Positions 7,636 through 16,126 are shown, numbered from the stretch's first letter. The stretch is DNA of 64,000 nucleotides from JADLHS01 sp039806955 (GCA_039806955.1 JBDHQI010000003.1:62001-126000); one strand, 5' to 3'. The notes: generated from the sequence alone by a model not told the origin. Numbers and translations: made by a program.

Positions 7636-7992
7636 TCATTCCTGGTCTTTTTGAGCGCGCTTCTCAACATCTTTGGTCTCCGTAACGACAATTTCGACAA
7701 TCACCGGCTGTCCCTCCGCAATTAGTTTCCGCTGACTGCTGGACAAAGCGGCGAGGAATGACAATTCCATTCGCTGCATCGTCGTCTCGATTCGGCGCAA
7801 GGCGTTGCCGCGAATCAAAACCTCGTGGGTCGCGAAGACCAAACGAAGATGCTGCTGCTTCGCTTCGGTTTTTAGTTCGGCGAAAGCGAACTGGTCAAAC
7901 GGCAGCAATAGACTCCGTTCAGCCGACAGTTCGATTTTGACGCCGTGAGCGTTCGGATCGCTCGACCAACATTCGGGTGTTTTTGTGTTCAT
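7636..7992 (-). CDS. Hypothetical protein of the relaxase region
   Basis: 118 residues, start ATG 7992, overlapping the last 74 bases of the relaxase-helicase frame in another phase. Acidic and helical, with no membrane segment or known motif; the C-terminus is charged (ETKDVEKRAQKDQE). The overlap with the 3' end of a MobF gene suggests an accessory gene of the same transfer operon. I do not recognise its family. Confidence 0.5.
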   Translation of the reverse strand: MNTKTPECWSSDPNAHGVKIELSAERSLLLPFDQFAFAELKTEAKQQHLRLVFATHEVLIRGNALRRIETTMQRMELSFLAALSSSQRKLIAEGQPVIVEIVVTETKDVEKRAQKDQE

Positions 7993-9316
7993 GTTTTTGC
8001 ATTGGTTTTAGGTGACGACGATGCGCCAGTTTCAGCCGACAAAACGTGTCGGCGGCACGTTGTCCAAATCGAAGCATGTAGCCGTGCAACCGATCCCATA
8101 GCAGACGGCGTCCGCGCGGAACAAAGCCCGTCGCGAATTCCATTGCCAGTGGCCGATGGCCGGAGCGGGTGACATTCTCGCGTAGCTGTTGCTTGTCCGG
8201 CGTGAAGATGCGGATGCCACGCCGCCCCCGCGAAATGGTCACATACCATTGCTGCGCGTTCGTCGCGGGCTTGATGGTCGAATCGGAGAACAAAACATAA
8301 TCCACCGTCTTGCCTTGCGAACCGTAGGACGTGACCGCGTAGCCGGGAAGAAATTCACGGAATGATTTGTCCAGGACGCGGCCATCGGTGAGTTCAACTC
8401 CACCATCGGGACGAACTGACTTTGCGGTGACAAGCTCGCCATTCGTGACGCGCCCGCCCGAAGCCAGTTTGCGGTTCGCTTTGAGATGAAGACGGTCGCC
8501 TTGTGCGACCGAGATTTCGCGCGGGAGATAAACCGTAACGTGATCCAGAACTTTATTTGAAACGGTGATGAACTTCCCGCCGACCTCGACGAGCACGCTT
8601 GATTTCAAAATGCCCGCCAGCTTTCCTTTCGCGCCCGGTTCAGCTTCACGCACTTTCTGATTGAAGACTACGACGGCATCAGGCGGGTAGAATCGTTCAT
8701 CCCGTTTCTGCGCGTTCGTCAGGTCGAGCTTGTCCAGGACTTGAACCGCCGTGTCGGTTGCACCGAGCAACCCTTTGCCTTTGAGCGCATCGCGGACGCG
8801 CGAGTTGACCCGATGCACTTCACCCCAAGTCTGCGAGACGACGACCGCCGAAGCGTCTTGCTCGGCGAGTCGAAGATATTCTTCTGCCAGCTTGTCGGCT
8901 TGATCGCCCAAGCCGCACGCCACGACTGCGCCCATCTTGTCGAGGCGTTCAAACGATTCACTCAATTTGCCCGCCGCCGCTGATTCGACCGCGTTTCGAT
9001 AATCCTTGATGCGTGTGCGCTCATCGGCGTCTTTGCCAAGCGCGGGGTCTTGCCGACGAATCTTGTGTAACTCGACCGGCCTGACGCCGGCGTGCCGCTC
9101 AATTGCCAGCAACGCGTCCGAAGCCTCAACTGCTCCGTGCTGCCGCGTGTCGCCCGAAAGAATCATTCGAGCATTACGCTCGCGGACCAACCGCATCAAT
9201 TCCAACATTTGCCGCCCACCGATTTGCCCGGCCTCGTCCACGACAACGACGGCGTGTTCAGCCAGTTCACGCTTGAGGATGAAATTGGCGACCGTGGTGG
9301 GCGACGGGAATGGCGC
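7919..9316 (-). pseudogene. MobF/TraA-type relaxase-helicase, 5'-truncated
   Basis: About 465 codons open from a TAA at 9317-9319 to the stop at 7919. The fragment is the C-terminal SF1 helicase part of a TrwC/TraA-like conjugative relaxase: Walker B VVVVDEAG, motif III SGDTRQHG, the KIRRQDPALG segment, motif V TSYGSQGKTVD and motif VI TISRGRRGIRIF in the right order. The relaxase domain, the three-histidine metal site and Walker A are missing. The reading begins abruptly at APFPSPTTVANF just after the TAA. No good start codon exists at the break; a GTG at 9241 would give 440 residues, but without Walker A this cannot be an active helicase. It marks a former conjugative or mobilisable element. 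Confidence 0.75.
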
Positions 9317-9362
9317 TTAGGAAGGCACGCCGGGAGTGTGCATGTTTGGTTCAGGAATCGGC

Positions 9363-9392
9363 TTGTCGCCTGATTAGTTTAGGCGGTATAGT
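9363..9392 (+). promoter_or_regulatory. Promoter of abiEi-like gene
   Basis: TTGTCG (9363-9368) and TATAGT (9387-9392) are separated by 18 bases, a good sigma-70 layout. The ATG follows at 9399, so the transcript would be almost leaderless. The downstream palindrome at 9389-9411 overlaps the -10 box. Confidence 0.55.
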
Positions 9393-9411
9393 TAAAGCAT
9401 GGCTTTAACTA
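9389..9411. promoter_or_regulatory. 23-bp palindrome centred on the abiEi start codon
   Basis: Arms AGTTAAAGC (9390-9398) and GCTTTAACT (9402-9410) flank ATG 9399-9401 exactly, and the outer T/A pair extends the symmetry. Covering both the -10 box and the start codon, it is well placed as an autorepression operator. AbiEi-type antitoxins are known to bind inverted repeats at their own promoters; that this is the site is inferred. Confidence 0.6.
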
Positions 9412-10142
9412 CGCGCCACAAACTAATCAAAAGCCTGCAAACAGCTTTCCCACGCGGGACGCCGTTTGACCATCAACAACTGGCGAAATTGGGCGTGTCG
9501 TCGGCGTTGGCGCATCATTATTTGAAGTCGGGCTGGCTGACGCGACTGGGACGCGGTGTCTTTATGTTTCCGAACGACACATTGCGTCGGGACGATTGTT
9601 TGAAATTCCTGTCTCGTCAAATGCCGGGCTTTCACGTTGGCGGGAAAACAGCATTGGCTTGGCGCGGCGTTCGCCACAACCTGCCCGCACGTGAACCGCT
9701 GTCATTGTGGGGCGAGGGAAAGGCCAGCTTGCCGGAATGGTTTGAAAAGCTGTTTCCGTCGCGCTACACGACGCGAAACCCGTTCTCCCCCAAGTTGCCA
9801 AAGAACTTTGGCCTGCAACCGCTGCCCGAAACGTCCGGCGGAGTTCTCGTCTCCGTGCCGGAGCGAGCGTTGCTGGAAATGTTGAGCGAAGTGGGTGTGC
9901 ATCAGGGAATCGAGGAGGCCCGCAATATCATGGAAGGGGCAAGGTCGCTCAGGCCAGAAGTGTTGACCACGCTGCTGAAGAACTGCCGGCGCGTCAAAGT
10001 CGTGCGGCTTTGCGTGAGTTGGGCAGAAGAACTTAACTTGCCGTGGGCCGACGCAGCGAAAAAGGCAGCGGAAAAGCGATTGGGCCGCGGTCGCTGGATG
10101 CATCGCCTCAAGGACGGAACATATCTCGTGCTGAAATCATAA
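9399..10142 (+). CDS. AbiEi-family antitoxin (type IV toxin-antitoxin)
   Basis: 247 residues. The N-terminal 60 residues look like the AbiEi winged-helix domain (a helix-turn-helix around FDHQQLAKLGVSSALAHHYLK followed by the GWLTRLGRGVFMF wing), and the rest matches the C-terminal antitoxin domain, with a basic end. In AbiE systems this protein represses the operon and counteracts the nucleotidyltransferase AbiEii. Here a TAATG overlap starts the expected partner, but only MDKAY is recognisable before the sequence diverges, so this appears to be an orphan antitoxin. Its own promoter and palindrome are intact, so it may still be expressed. Confidence 0.75.
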   Translation: MALTTRHKLIKSLQTAFPRGTPFDHQQLAKLGVSSALAHHYLKSGWLTRLGRGVFMFPNDTLRRDDCLKFLSRQMPGFHVGGKTALAWRGVRHNLPAREPLSLWGEGKASLPEWFEKLFPSRYTTRNPFSPKLPKNFGLQPLPETSGGVLVSVPERALLEMLSEVGVHQGIEEARNIMEGARSLRPEVLTTLLKNCRRVKVVRLCVSWAEELNLPWADAAKKAAEKRLGRGRWMHRLKDGTYLVLKS

Positions 10143-10252
10143 TGGACAAAGCTTATAGGCGGCTGCCTGATCCGGTGTCTCGCACTGTTGCATGGTGTCG
10201 GGTGCCGGCGAGCGAACGAAGCGGTCCTTGCGGACAGCTACGTTGGCGTTGA
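10142..10252 (+). pseudogene. Stub of an AbiEii-like toxin gene
   Basis: ATG 10142 overlaps the antitoxin stop (TAATG). The first five codons, MDKAY, match how AbiEii nucleotidyltransferases commonly begin. After base 10156 the sequence (RRLPDPVSRTVAW...) has no resemblance to a nucleotidyltransferase and ends after 36 codons. The GGS and D-x-D catalytic motifs are absent. The call depends mainly on operon position, so it is tentative. Confidence 0.4.
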
Positions 10253-10371
10253 ATTACCAGCGACGAACAGGCTCATCTGGCTGAAAGGCCAAGTGACGCA
10301 CGAATTGTTGGGACGGACAGGACAGACACGACGAATGTGACCGGAAAAGGCTCAAAATCCCAATTTGCGGG
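10157..10371. other. Noncoding spacer after breakpoint
   Basis: Roughly 215 bases between the AbiEii stub and the Fic operators hold no recognisable gene, repeat or terminator. The base composition resembles the surroundings. Confidence 0.4.
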
Positions 10372-10442
10372 TGTGAAAATAAGAAGCCGGCTTATTTGCG
10401 TTTTTTGGCTTTCGTGAAAATAGCGAGCTGTGCTATTTTCAC
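10372..10442. promoter_or_regulatory. Two palindromic operators upstream of fic
   Basis: A perfect 11-bp inverted repeat, GTGAAAATAGC (10414-10424) with GCTATTTTCAC (10432-10442), ends 17 bases before the fic ATG. A related, less perfect palindrome with AAATAAG...CTTATTT lies just upstream (about 10376-10397) and begins with the same GTGAAAATA word. Fic proteins of this type carry a C-terminal winged helix, so autoregulation through these two sites is a reasonable inference. Confidence 0.6.
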
Positions 10443-10458
10443 GGTCGAAAGTAACGAC

Positions 10459-11613
10459 ATGGCCAGCCAATCGAACATTCCGGGCCGGAAAGTGCCGCTG
10501 GGCAAATACGAAGCCTTCGTGCCTGCCCCACTGCCGCCCAAGTTTGAATGGACGCCGCGATTGATTCGAGTCCTTTCGGATGCTGATCGTCTGATTGGAA
10601 AACTTGCCGGGGAAGGCGGACGCCTGCCGAACCCGCATGTCCTCATGCGACCGTTCGTGAAACGTGAGGCCGTTCTTTCCAGCAAAATCGAGGGGACACA
10701 GGCCACGCTCGGTGAACTGCTGGCGGCGGAAGCGGGCGCAACCGTGGATCGCAGTCCCGAAGACTTGCGCGAAGTGGGCAACTACGTCATCGCGCTGGAA
10801 CATGGCATCGCCCGACTGAAAGACCTGCCGCTTTGTGTCCACATCATCCGCGAGTTGCACGAAAAACTGATGACGGGAGTTCGCGGCGAACAAGCGACGC
10901 CCGGACGCTTCCGTAAAATCCAGAACTGGATTGGGAAACCCGGCAGCACGCCGCCCACGGCGTCCTTCGTGCCGCCACCGCCCGATGAAGTTGAACCGTG
11001 TCTGGCTGCGTGGGAAAAATTCGTTCATGATTCGGATTTGCCGCCGTTGATCACCGTGGCGCTGGCACACTACCAGTTTGAAGCCATCCATCCGTTCCTC
11101 GACGGCAATGGCCGTGTCGGTCGTTTGCTCATCACGCTCTTTCTGATTGAACGTGGCATACTGCCCACGCCGCTGCTCTATCTATCCGCATTCTTTGAGG
11201 CCGCACGCCGGGATTACTACGATGGCCTGCGTGGAGTGAGCGAGCGCGGCGAATGGAACGAATGGCTTGAATACTTTTTGCTCGGCGTGGCGCGCATGTC
11301 TGACGATGCCCTGAACCGCGCGACGCGGATCAACACAAAACTCGCCGACTGGCAGAAGAAAGTGGCTGGCGACTCGACCAACGCGCCGTTGCGCGTGGTG
11401 GAACTTCTGGCGGCGAATCCTTTCATCACCGCGAAAGGCGCGGCGGACAAACTGGACGTGGCGTTCACGACGGCACAACGCGCAATTGAGCGATTGGCGC
11501 GATTGAAGATCGTGAAGCAGGTCGGTGACGCCAAGCGCGATCGCGTTTATTGTGCCGATGCATTGCTGGACATTCTGGAAGAACCGGCACAATTACGACC
11601 ACAGAAAGAGTAG
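10459..11613 (+). CDS. Fic family AMP-transferase with inhibitory motif and C-terminal winged helix
   Basis: 384 residues from ATG 10459. Fic enzymes transfer AMP (or related nucleotide moieties) to hydroxyl side chains of target proteins. The active-site loop is intact: HPFLDGNGR at 211-219, continuing VGRLL. An N-terminal inhibitory helix of the class II type is present as SSKIEG (S-x-x-x-E-G) at 74-79, so the enzyme is predicted to be autoinhibited. After the Fic core, residues from about 320 form a helix-turn-helix (TAKGAADKLDVAFTTAQRAI), probably binding the palindromes upstream. Full length for the family and apparently the only intact gene of the 2.3-11.6 kb zone besides the JAB gene and abiEi. 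Confidence 0.88.
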   Translation: MASQSNIPGRKVPLGKYEAFVPAPLPPKFEWTPRLIRVLSDADRLIGKLAGEGGRLPNPHVLMRPFVKREAVLSSKIEGTQATLGELLAAEAGATVDRSPEDLREVGNYVIALEHGIARLKDLPLCVHIIRELHEKLMTGVRGEQATPGRFRKIQNWIGKPGSTPPTASFVPPPPDEVEPCLAAWEKFVHDSDLPPLITVALAHYQFEAIHPFLDGNGRVGRLLITLFLIERGILPTPLLYLSAFFEAARRDYYDGLRGVSERGEWNEWLEYFLLGVARMSDDALNRATRINTKLADWQKKVAGDSTNAPLRVVELLAANPFITAKGAADKLDVAFTTAQRAIERLARLKIVKQVGDAKRDRVYCADALLDILEEPAQLRPQKE

Positions 11614-11633
11614 CGCGTTGGTGACATTGTTCG

Positions 11634-11673
11634 CGGCTCGCTGGCGCAAGTCAGCGAGCCGTTTCGTTTTTGC
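11634..11673 (+). terminator. Rho-independent terminator of fic
   Basis: CGGCTCGCTG (11634-11643) pairs with CAGCGAGCCG (11652-11661), an 8-base loop, then TTTCGTTTTT. It stands 20 bases after the fic stop. Confidence 0.75.
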
Positions 11674-11697
11674 CGCGCCGCCCGGCACGGCAATGAG

Positions 11698-12075
11698 TCA
11701 AGTGTCAGTCAAGTTATTGGTCAAGCGGCGCATGGTCGCCGGGTAGCTCACACTGGCCACTCGCGCCGCCGGGATGGCCGCGCCCAGCCGGTGATGACGA
11801 GCCAGCGCCAGACGAACGGCTGCCACCACGGGAGACGCGGAGTGAACTGTGCTGGACGACCGAGCGCGTGCCAGAACTGCAACGGCTGTGTGACACGCCG
11901 GAAGTAAGCGCCGGAGATGCGCGACTGCAAGCGTAGCCAGTGCCCAAGTGCCGCGTTCCATCCAGTGGGTCGCTCATCGCCGCTTCCGTGGACATCTCGT
12001 ATATCAATGCCGCTGAATGCATCAAGTAGCGCGGCATGCCTCCGTCTGGCTCCATGAAAATGGCCGCCAGTCGCT
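11698..12075 (-). pseudogene. Possible decayed gene with shifted frames
   Basis: The minus strand has protein-like reading that switches frame. One frame open from about 12075 to 11748 gives LQSRISGAYFRRVTQPLQFW and WWQPFVWRWLVITG, with the regular GC-rich third positions expected of coding DNA. A second frame seems to continue it as LGAAIPAARVASV to a stop at about 11698. No start codon and no recognised family. This could equally be chance in GC-rich DNA. The stretch 12076-12338 shows nothing else. Confidence 0.25.
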
Positions 12076-12338
12076 CAAAATCTATCGGCGCTTCTGCTCC
12101 GGTTGGCAGACGAAACCCAGCGCAGGGGATGGTCGGACGCGCGGTGATGGGTCCGGGGCGTTGTCTGAACCTGCATCTGCGAAAGTGGCGGCGGAGCGCC
12201 CGACTGCAAGCGGTGCGCGGATAATTCTGGCCTCCTTTCCTTGACCGCTTCCATCAATGACGGTCCACTTCCGACGGCGCCGGCACGTCAGTTAGACAGA
12301 TTTCGTGCCCGCGCGCGTCCTGAACGGGAACGACTTGA

Positions 12339-12845
12339 ATGGCAGCCGACTTGGAAAGGCTTTACGACGAACACGCCCAGGCGTTGTTCGCCTTCCTGCT
12401 GAATTTCACCCGCGACGAGGCGGATACCCGCGACGTGCTCCAGGACGTGTTCGTGAAACTGGCCCGGCAGTCGGAACTGCTTGCGGCGGTGCGCGACGAA
12501 CGCGGCTTTCTGCTCCGCCTCGCCCACAATGCCGCGATTGATCTGATGCGCCGGCGCGGCACGCGCGACCGGAAGCATGAACAGTTCGGCACGGAGCAAC
12601 TCCCGGCTTTTGCTCGCACCGAAGATCCTGACGAAGCCGCGTTTCGCACCGAACTCGCCGCCGCGCTCGGAGAGTTGCCCGCCGACCAGCGGGCCGTGGT
12701 TCACTTGAAACTTTGGGAAGGCTTGACCTTCGAGCAGATTGCCGCCGCGCTGGAAATTCCCCTGAACACCGCTGCCAGTCGCTATCGCTACGGGCTAGAC
12801 AAATTGCGCGACCGGCTGCGTCCCCTGTATGACGAGATCAAATGA
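12339..12845 (+). CDS. ECF-type RNA polymerase sigma factor (cassette 1)
   Basis: 168 residues. Region 2 is visible at the N-terminus (LYDEHAQALFAFLL, DVLQDVFVKLAR, LLRLAHNAAIDLMRRRGTRD) and region 4 at the C-terminus (LPADQRAVVHLKLWEGLTFEQIAAALEIPLNTAASRYRYGLDKLR). Together these make a two-domain extracytoplasmic-function sigma factor that redirects RNA polymerase to -35/-10 elements of a specific regulon. The stop overlaps the start of the next gene as ATGA, so translation is coupled. A second sigma cassette with the same gene order begins at 15120. The inducing signal and target promoter are unknown. Confidence 0.88.
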   Translation: MAADLERLYDEHAQALFAFLLNFTRDEADTRDVLQDVFVKLARQSELLAAVRDERGFLLRLAHNAAIDLMRRRGTRDRKHEQFGTEQLPAFARTEDPDEAAFRTELAAALGELPADQRAVVHLKLWEGLTFEQIAAALEIPLNTAASRYRYGLDKLRDRLRPLYDEIK

Positions 12846-13282
12846 ACGACGACTTTGAAAAGCGATTGCAGCGTCAGCCGGTGCGGCCCGTGCCTTCCGC
12901 CTGGCGGGAGGAAATCCTCGGTGCCGCGCGTCAGGCTGCCCCGCTTGTTCACACGCGGCGCGAGGCGTCGTCCGACTGGCTGGTGACGATCCGCCAGGTT
13001 CTTTCATTCCTGTTTCGCCCGCAACGCGCTGGCTGGACAGGCCTCGCCGCTGTCTGGGTCGTCATCATCGCCTTGCATCTGGCCGCTCGCGATGATTCAG
13101 CGCCGGCTCCGACGATGCAGGCTGCGAACATCACCTCACCGGAAACCTTGCGGGCGTTGCGGCAACAACGCCTGCTGCTCACCGAACTTGTGGGCCGCCC
13201 GGAAGAACATCCGCCGACCCGGCAGCACTCCGCGTCTCCCGGGCCGCGGAGCCAAAGGTGGGAGACGGCGGTGGCCGTTTAG
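12842..13282 (+). CDS. Single-pass membrane protein, putative anti-sigma (cassette 1)
   Basis: 146 residues, starting inside the sigma stop (ATGA). A basic cytoplasmic N-terminus (FEKRLQRQPVRPVPSAWREEIL) is followed by a transmembrane helix at about 60-80 (GWTGLAAVWVVIIALHLAA) and a Pro/Arg-rich outer tail. The SAWREEIL element and topology recur in the cassette 2 counterpart at 15671. Position directly behind an ECF sigma gene argues for an anti-sigma role, but no ZAS zinc motif is present, so this is inference. Confidence 0.65.
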   Translation: MNDDFEKRLQRQPVRPVPSAWREEILGAARQAAPLVHTRREASSDWLVTIRQVLSFLFRPQRAGWTGLAAVWVVIIALHLAARDDSAPAPTMQAANITSPETLRALRQQRLLLTELVGRPEEHPPTRQHSASPGPRSQRWETAVAV

Positions 13283-13296
13283 TGAGGAACAAACGC

Positions 13297-15045
13297 ATGG
13301 ACAAAGAACCCAAAAGTATTTGGCGACGGCATCTCAAAGGCAGGGCGGGGATCCTCGCCTGGCTGTTCATCCTGACGCTGGGGGTTTTTGCCGCATTGCT
13401 GATCCTCGGGTTGATTTCGGCTCGAAATATCGAATGGTCCACGTTTGCGATTGGAAGTCTAGGCATTTCGTTCGTCATTGCGACGGGGGCAATGTTGATT
13501 TTCTTTTTCCTGCGCTGGCTGTGTTGCTGGCGGAATGTCCGTCGGTTCCTGTTCGGCGTCGCGTGTCTGATCACGCTGGTTGCGCTGTTCTACGCGGAAG
13601 AGGACTGGCGCGGGAAGCGGGCGTGGGAGAAGCATCGCCGGGAGTGGGAGGCCAAAGGCGAGAAATTCAACATTGCGGACTTCGTGCCACCGCCGGTGCC
13701 GGATGAGAAGAATTTTGCCCTGACCCCATTGCTCAAACCGGCCTTGGAATTCAGCCACAGCCCGCGGGGTGTCGTGTGGACGGATACCAACGGCTGGGCG
13801 CGCCTGCGAAGCATTCGCGCCGATCTCGCGCCCAGCCCCAGGCGGCTCACCAACGACCACCTGGTCCTGGGCAGTCTGGAGAAAGGGACCTTCGCCGATC
13901 TCGCGGCCTGCCGGGATTTTTACCGTGGCAATACCAACTACCCGCAACCCGCGACCCCCGGAACACCGGCTGAGGACATCGCGTTTGCGCTGGCGAAATT
14001 TGATCCGGAAATGGCCGAGCTCCACGCGGCGACGATGAGCCGGCCTTTGTCGCGTTATCCCATCGAGTATGGATTTGAGCCGTCGTGGGGCATTCTGCTG
14101 CCGCATTTGGCGGATTTGAAAGGTTTGATCCAAGTAACGCAACTCCGCGCCGTCGCTGCGTTGGCAACGGGCCGATCCGCTGACGCGCTCGCGGATCTGG
14201 AGGTGGGATTGCGGCTTTCGGACAGCATTCGTGAGGAACCCACCCTGATTGCCCACCTCGTGCGGATTGCCGGACTGGCGATCAATCTCCAAACCCTGCG
14301 CGAGGGATTGTGGCGCCACGCATGGAACGAATCTCAATTGGCCGAACTCCAGACGTCTCTGGCAGCGGTGGATTTGCTGGCCGAATACAAGCACGCGATG
14401 CGCGGTGAGCGCGCGTTCAATACCGCCGGCCTGGATTACCTGCGACGACAACGCTTTCGGCTTAATCCCATGGATTACCTTGGCAGCGAAGACGGTGGTG
14501 CAGCCTCCACGCCCACTCCGGTGTTGATGCCGTCCGGCTGGTTTTACCAGAACATGCTGACCATTTCTGAACTGTACCAGAACTTCATCCTGACTTCGGT
14601 GGATGAAAACAATCGGCGTGTCTATCCCGGGCAGTGCGCGGCGTTCGATTCGCGGTTGGAAGCCATGCGCTCTGGTCCTTACACCATCTTTGCCAGACTG
14701 TTGATGCCCGCCTTGAGCCGGGCCATCGTCAAGTCGGCACGGATGCAATTCTACGTGGACACCGCGCAGGTGGCCTGCGCGCTGGAGCGCTACCGCCTGG
14801 CGAACGGCAAATTTCCCGAGACGCTCGATGCGCTGACCCCGCAGTTTCTCGGGAAAGTTCCGCACGACATCATTGACGGGAAACCGCTGCATTACCGCCC
14901 CACCTCAGACCACGACTACCTCCTCTACTCCGTGGGCTGGAATCAGACCGACGACGGCGGCGAGCTGGCTTGGAAGACCGACAAGGAACGGACTGTGGAC
15001 GCCACGCAGGGCGACTGGGTGTGGACCTGTCCTGCGCCGCTTTGA
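13297..15045 (+). CDS. Large membrane-anchored protein of sigma cassette 1
   Basis: About 582 residues from ATG 13297, with GAGGA eight bases upstream; an earlier frame-open start at 13258 is less likely. Three hydrophobic segments lie near the N-terminus (ILAWLFILTLGVFAALLILG, TFAIGSLGISFVIATGAMLIFFFL, RFLFGVACLITLVALFYA). Then comes EEDWRGKRAWEKHRREWE, a VPPPVPDEKNF motif and a long alpha-helical outer domain. The C-terminus reads RLANGKFPETLDALTPQFL, then DGKPLHYR and LLYSVGWNQTDDGG. The same motifs in the same order occur in the protein at 16127. This C-terminal module is familiar from Verrucomicrobia/Planctomycetes and resembles pseudopilin tails. Function unknown; sigma-linked envelope function suspected. 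Confidence 0.7.
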   Translation: MDKEPKSIWRRHLKGRAGILAWLFILTLGVFAALLILGLISARNIEWSTFAIGSLGISFVIATGAMLIFFFLRWLCCWRNVRRFLFGVACLITLVALFYAEEDWRGKRAWEKHRREWEAKGEKFNIADFVPPPVPDEKNFALTPLLKPALEFSHSPRGVVWTDTNGWARLRSIRADLAPSPRRLTNDHLVLGSLEKGTFADLAACRDFYRGNTNYPQPATPGTPAEDIAFALAKFDPEMAELHAATMSRPLSRYPIEYGFEPSWGILLPHLADLKGLIQVTQLRAVAALATGRSADALADLEVGLRLSDSIREEPTLIAHLVRIAGLAINLQTLREGLWRHAWNESQLAELQTSLAAVDLLAEYKHAMRGERAFNTAGLDYLRRQRFRLNPMDYLGSEDGGAASTPTPVLMPSGWFYQNMLTISELYQNFILTSVDENNRRVYPGQCAAFDSRLEAMRSGPYTIFARLLMPALSRAIVKSARMQFYVDTAQVACALERYRLANGKFPETLDALTPQFLGKVPHDIIDGKPLHYRPTSDHDYLLYSVGWNQTDDGGELAWKTDKERTVDATQGDWVWTCPAPL

Positions 15046-15119
15046 TCGCGATTCGCTCCGTTCACAAATCGGTGTTCTCATTGAACCTTTTCTCGCCTTG
15101 GGCATTCCTCTGATTGTAA

Positions 15120-15674
15120 ATGCTGGTGGTGGCTGCACCCGAACAACTGCCCGTGGCCCAGGCCCGCGCCGGGAAACCGGAGGCGTGGGACGCTTTGTTC
15201 CGCCGCTACCAGAAACCGCTTTACGTTTATGCGTATGAAATGGTTCACGACGAACAAGCAAGCCTCGACATCGTGCAGGAAACGTTCATCGCGGCCACCC
15301 GTCACCTCGGCAGCCTGCGCGACGATGCCAGGTTCGGCAGTTGGCTGTTTGGCATTGCGCACCAAAAGTGCCTGCAACGCTGGCGCAAGCAGGATCGCGA
15401 ATCGCTCGCATTGGAGGAACTGGCAGCCGCCCCGGAGGAGTTTGAAACCGACCCCGCTGATCTGCTCATCCGCCGGGAACAGGAGGTCGAGTTCATGAAC
15501 CTGTTGAATCAATTGCCCTGGCCGCAACGGTCGGTGTTGCTGCTTCATTTCATCGCGGATTTTTCCCTCGACGAAATCGCCATGGTCACCGCCACGCCGC
15601 TGGGCACGGTGAAGTCGCGCTTGCACTATGCCAGGCGCGCCTTGCGGGAACTGCTGAAGGAGAAGGTCCAATGA
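15120..15674 (+). CDS. ECF-type RNA polymerase sigma factor (cassette 2)
   Basis: 184 residues. Region 2 spans about 20-95 (ALFRRYQKPLYVYAYEMV, DIVQETFIAATRHL, GSWLFGIAHQKCLQRWR) and region 4 about 125-180 (LPWPQRSVLLLHFIADFSLDEIAMV, GTVKSRLHYARRALRELL). It is only distantly similar to the cassette 1 sigma, so the two probably read different promoters. The stop overlaps the next start (ATGA). It sits only 75 bases after the previous large membrane protein, so the two cassettes may be transcribed together. Confidence 0.88.
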   Translation: MLVVAAPEQLPVAQARAGKPEAWDALFRRYQKPLYVYAYEMVHDEQASLDIVQETFIAATRHLGSLRDDARFGSWLFGIAHQKCLQRWRKQDRESLALEELAAAPEEFETDPADLLIRREQEVEFMNLLNQLPWPQRSVLLLHFIADFSLDEIAMVTATPLGTVKSRLHYARRALRELLKEKVQ

Positions 15675-16093
15675 AAACACCGCGAGACATCCTGTTCCAC
15701 CGGCATCGAGCAGCCGAGTCAAAACTCAACGCCCTCCGCCATGAGGTCGTGGCGCAGCTTGCTCCTGTTGCCACCGAGCGTCCCGACGCGCTCCCGTGGC
15801 GCGTGGCCTTCACCCTCTGGCGGGAACTCATCCTGCCCGCCCACCGGATTTGGGCCGGGCTGGCCTGTGCTTGGGTTCTGTTGCTCCTCGTCAACTCGCA
15901 GCTTGCGCCGCCGCCTCGTGCAACCGTCGCCGGGCAAGACGACTCGTCGATGGCATTCTGGCAACGTTACCAGGAGGAAAGACGATTCTTCGCCGAATTG
16001 TCGGGAGTGGCGGGAATCAAAGCCGTCCCCCCGGCGCAACCGTTCACGCCGCGTCCACGCAGTGAACGTCCGTTTCAACGGAGGCCGGCGTGA
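15671..16093 (+). CDS. Single-pass membrane protein, putative anti-sigma (cassette 2)
   Basis: 140 residues, translationally coupled to the sigma gene. A cytoplasmic basic N-terminus (RHRAAESKLNALRHEVVAQL) is followed by a transmembrane segment at about 60-78 (IWAGLACAWVLLLLVNSQL) and an outer part with FWQRYQEERRFFAELSG and a Pro/Arg-rich end. Same size, topology and position as the protein at 12842, so the two are treated as counterparts. Anti-sigma function is inferred from position alone. Confidence 0.65.
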   Translation: MKTPRDILFHRHRAAESKLNALRHEVVAQLAPVATERPDALPWRVAFTLWRELILPAHRIWAGLACAWVLLLLVNSQLAPPPRATVAGQDDSSMAFWQRYQEERRFFAELSGVAGIKAVPPAQPFTPRPRSERPFQRRPA

Positions 16094-16126
16094 TGCTGTC
16101 CCCAACCTCCTCGCCAACGATTTGCC

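Noticed and set aside
13459..14892. 477-codon antisense frame in the first sigma cassette
   Set aside because: Opposite a gene whose head and tail are conserved in a paralogue; the antisense translation is basic and repetitive with no start context.
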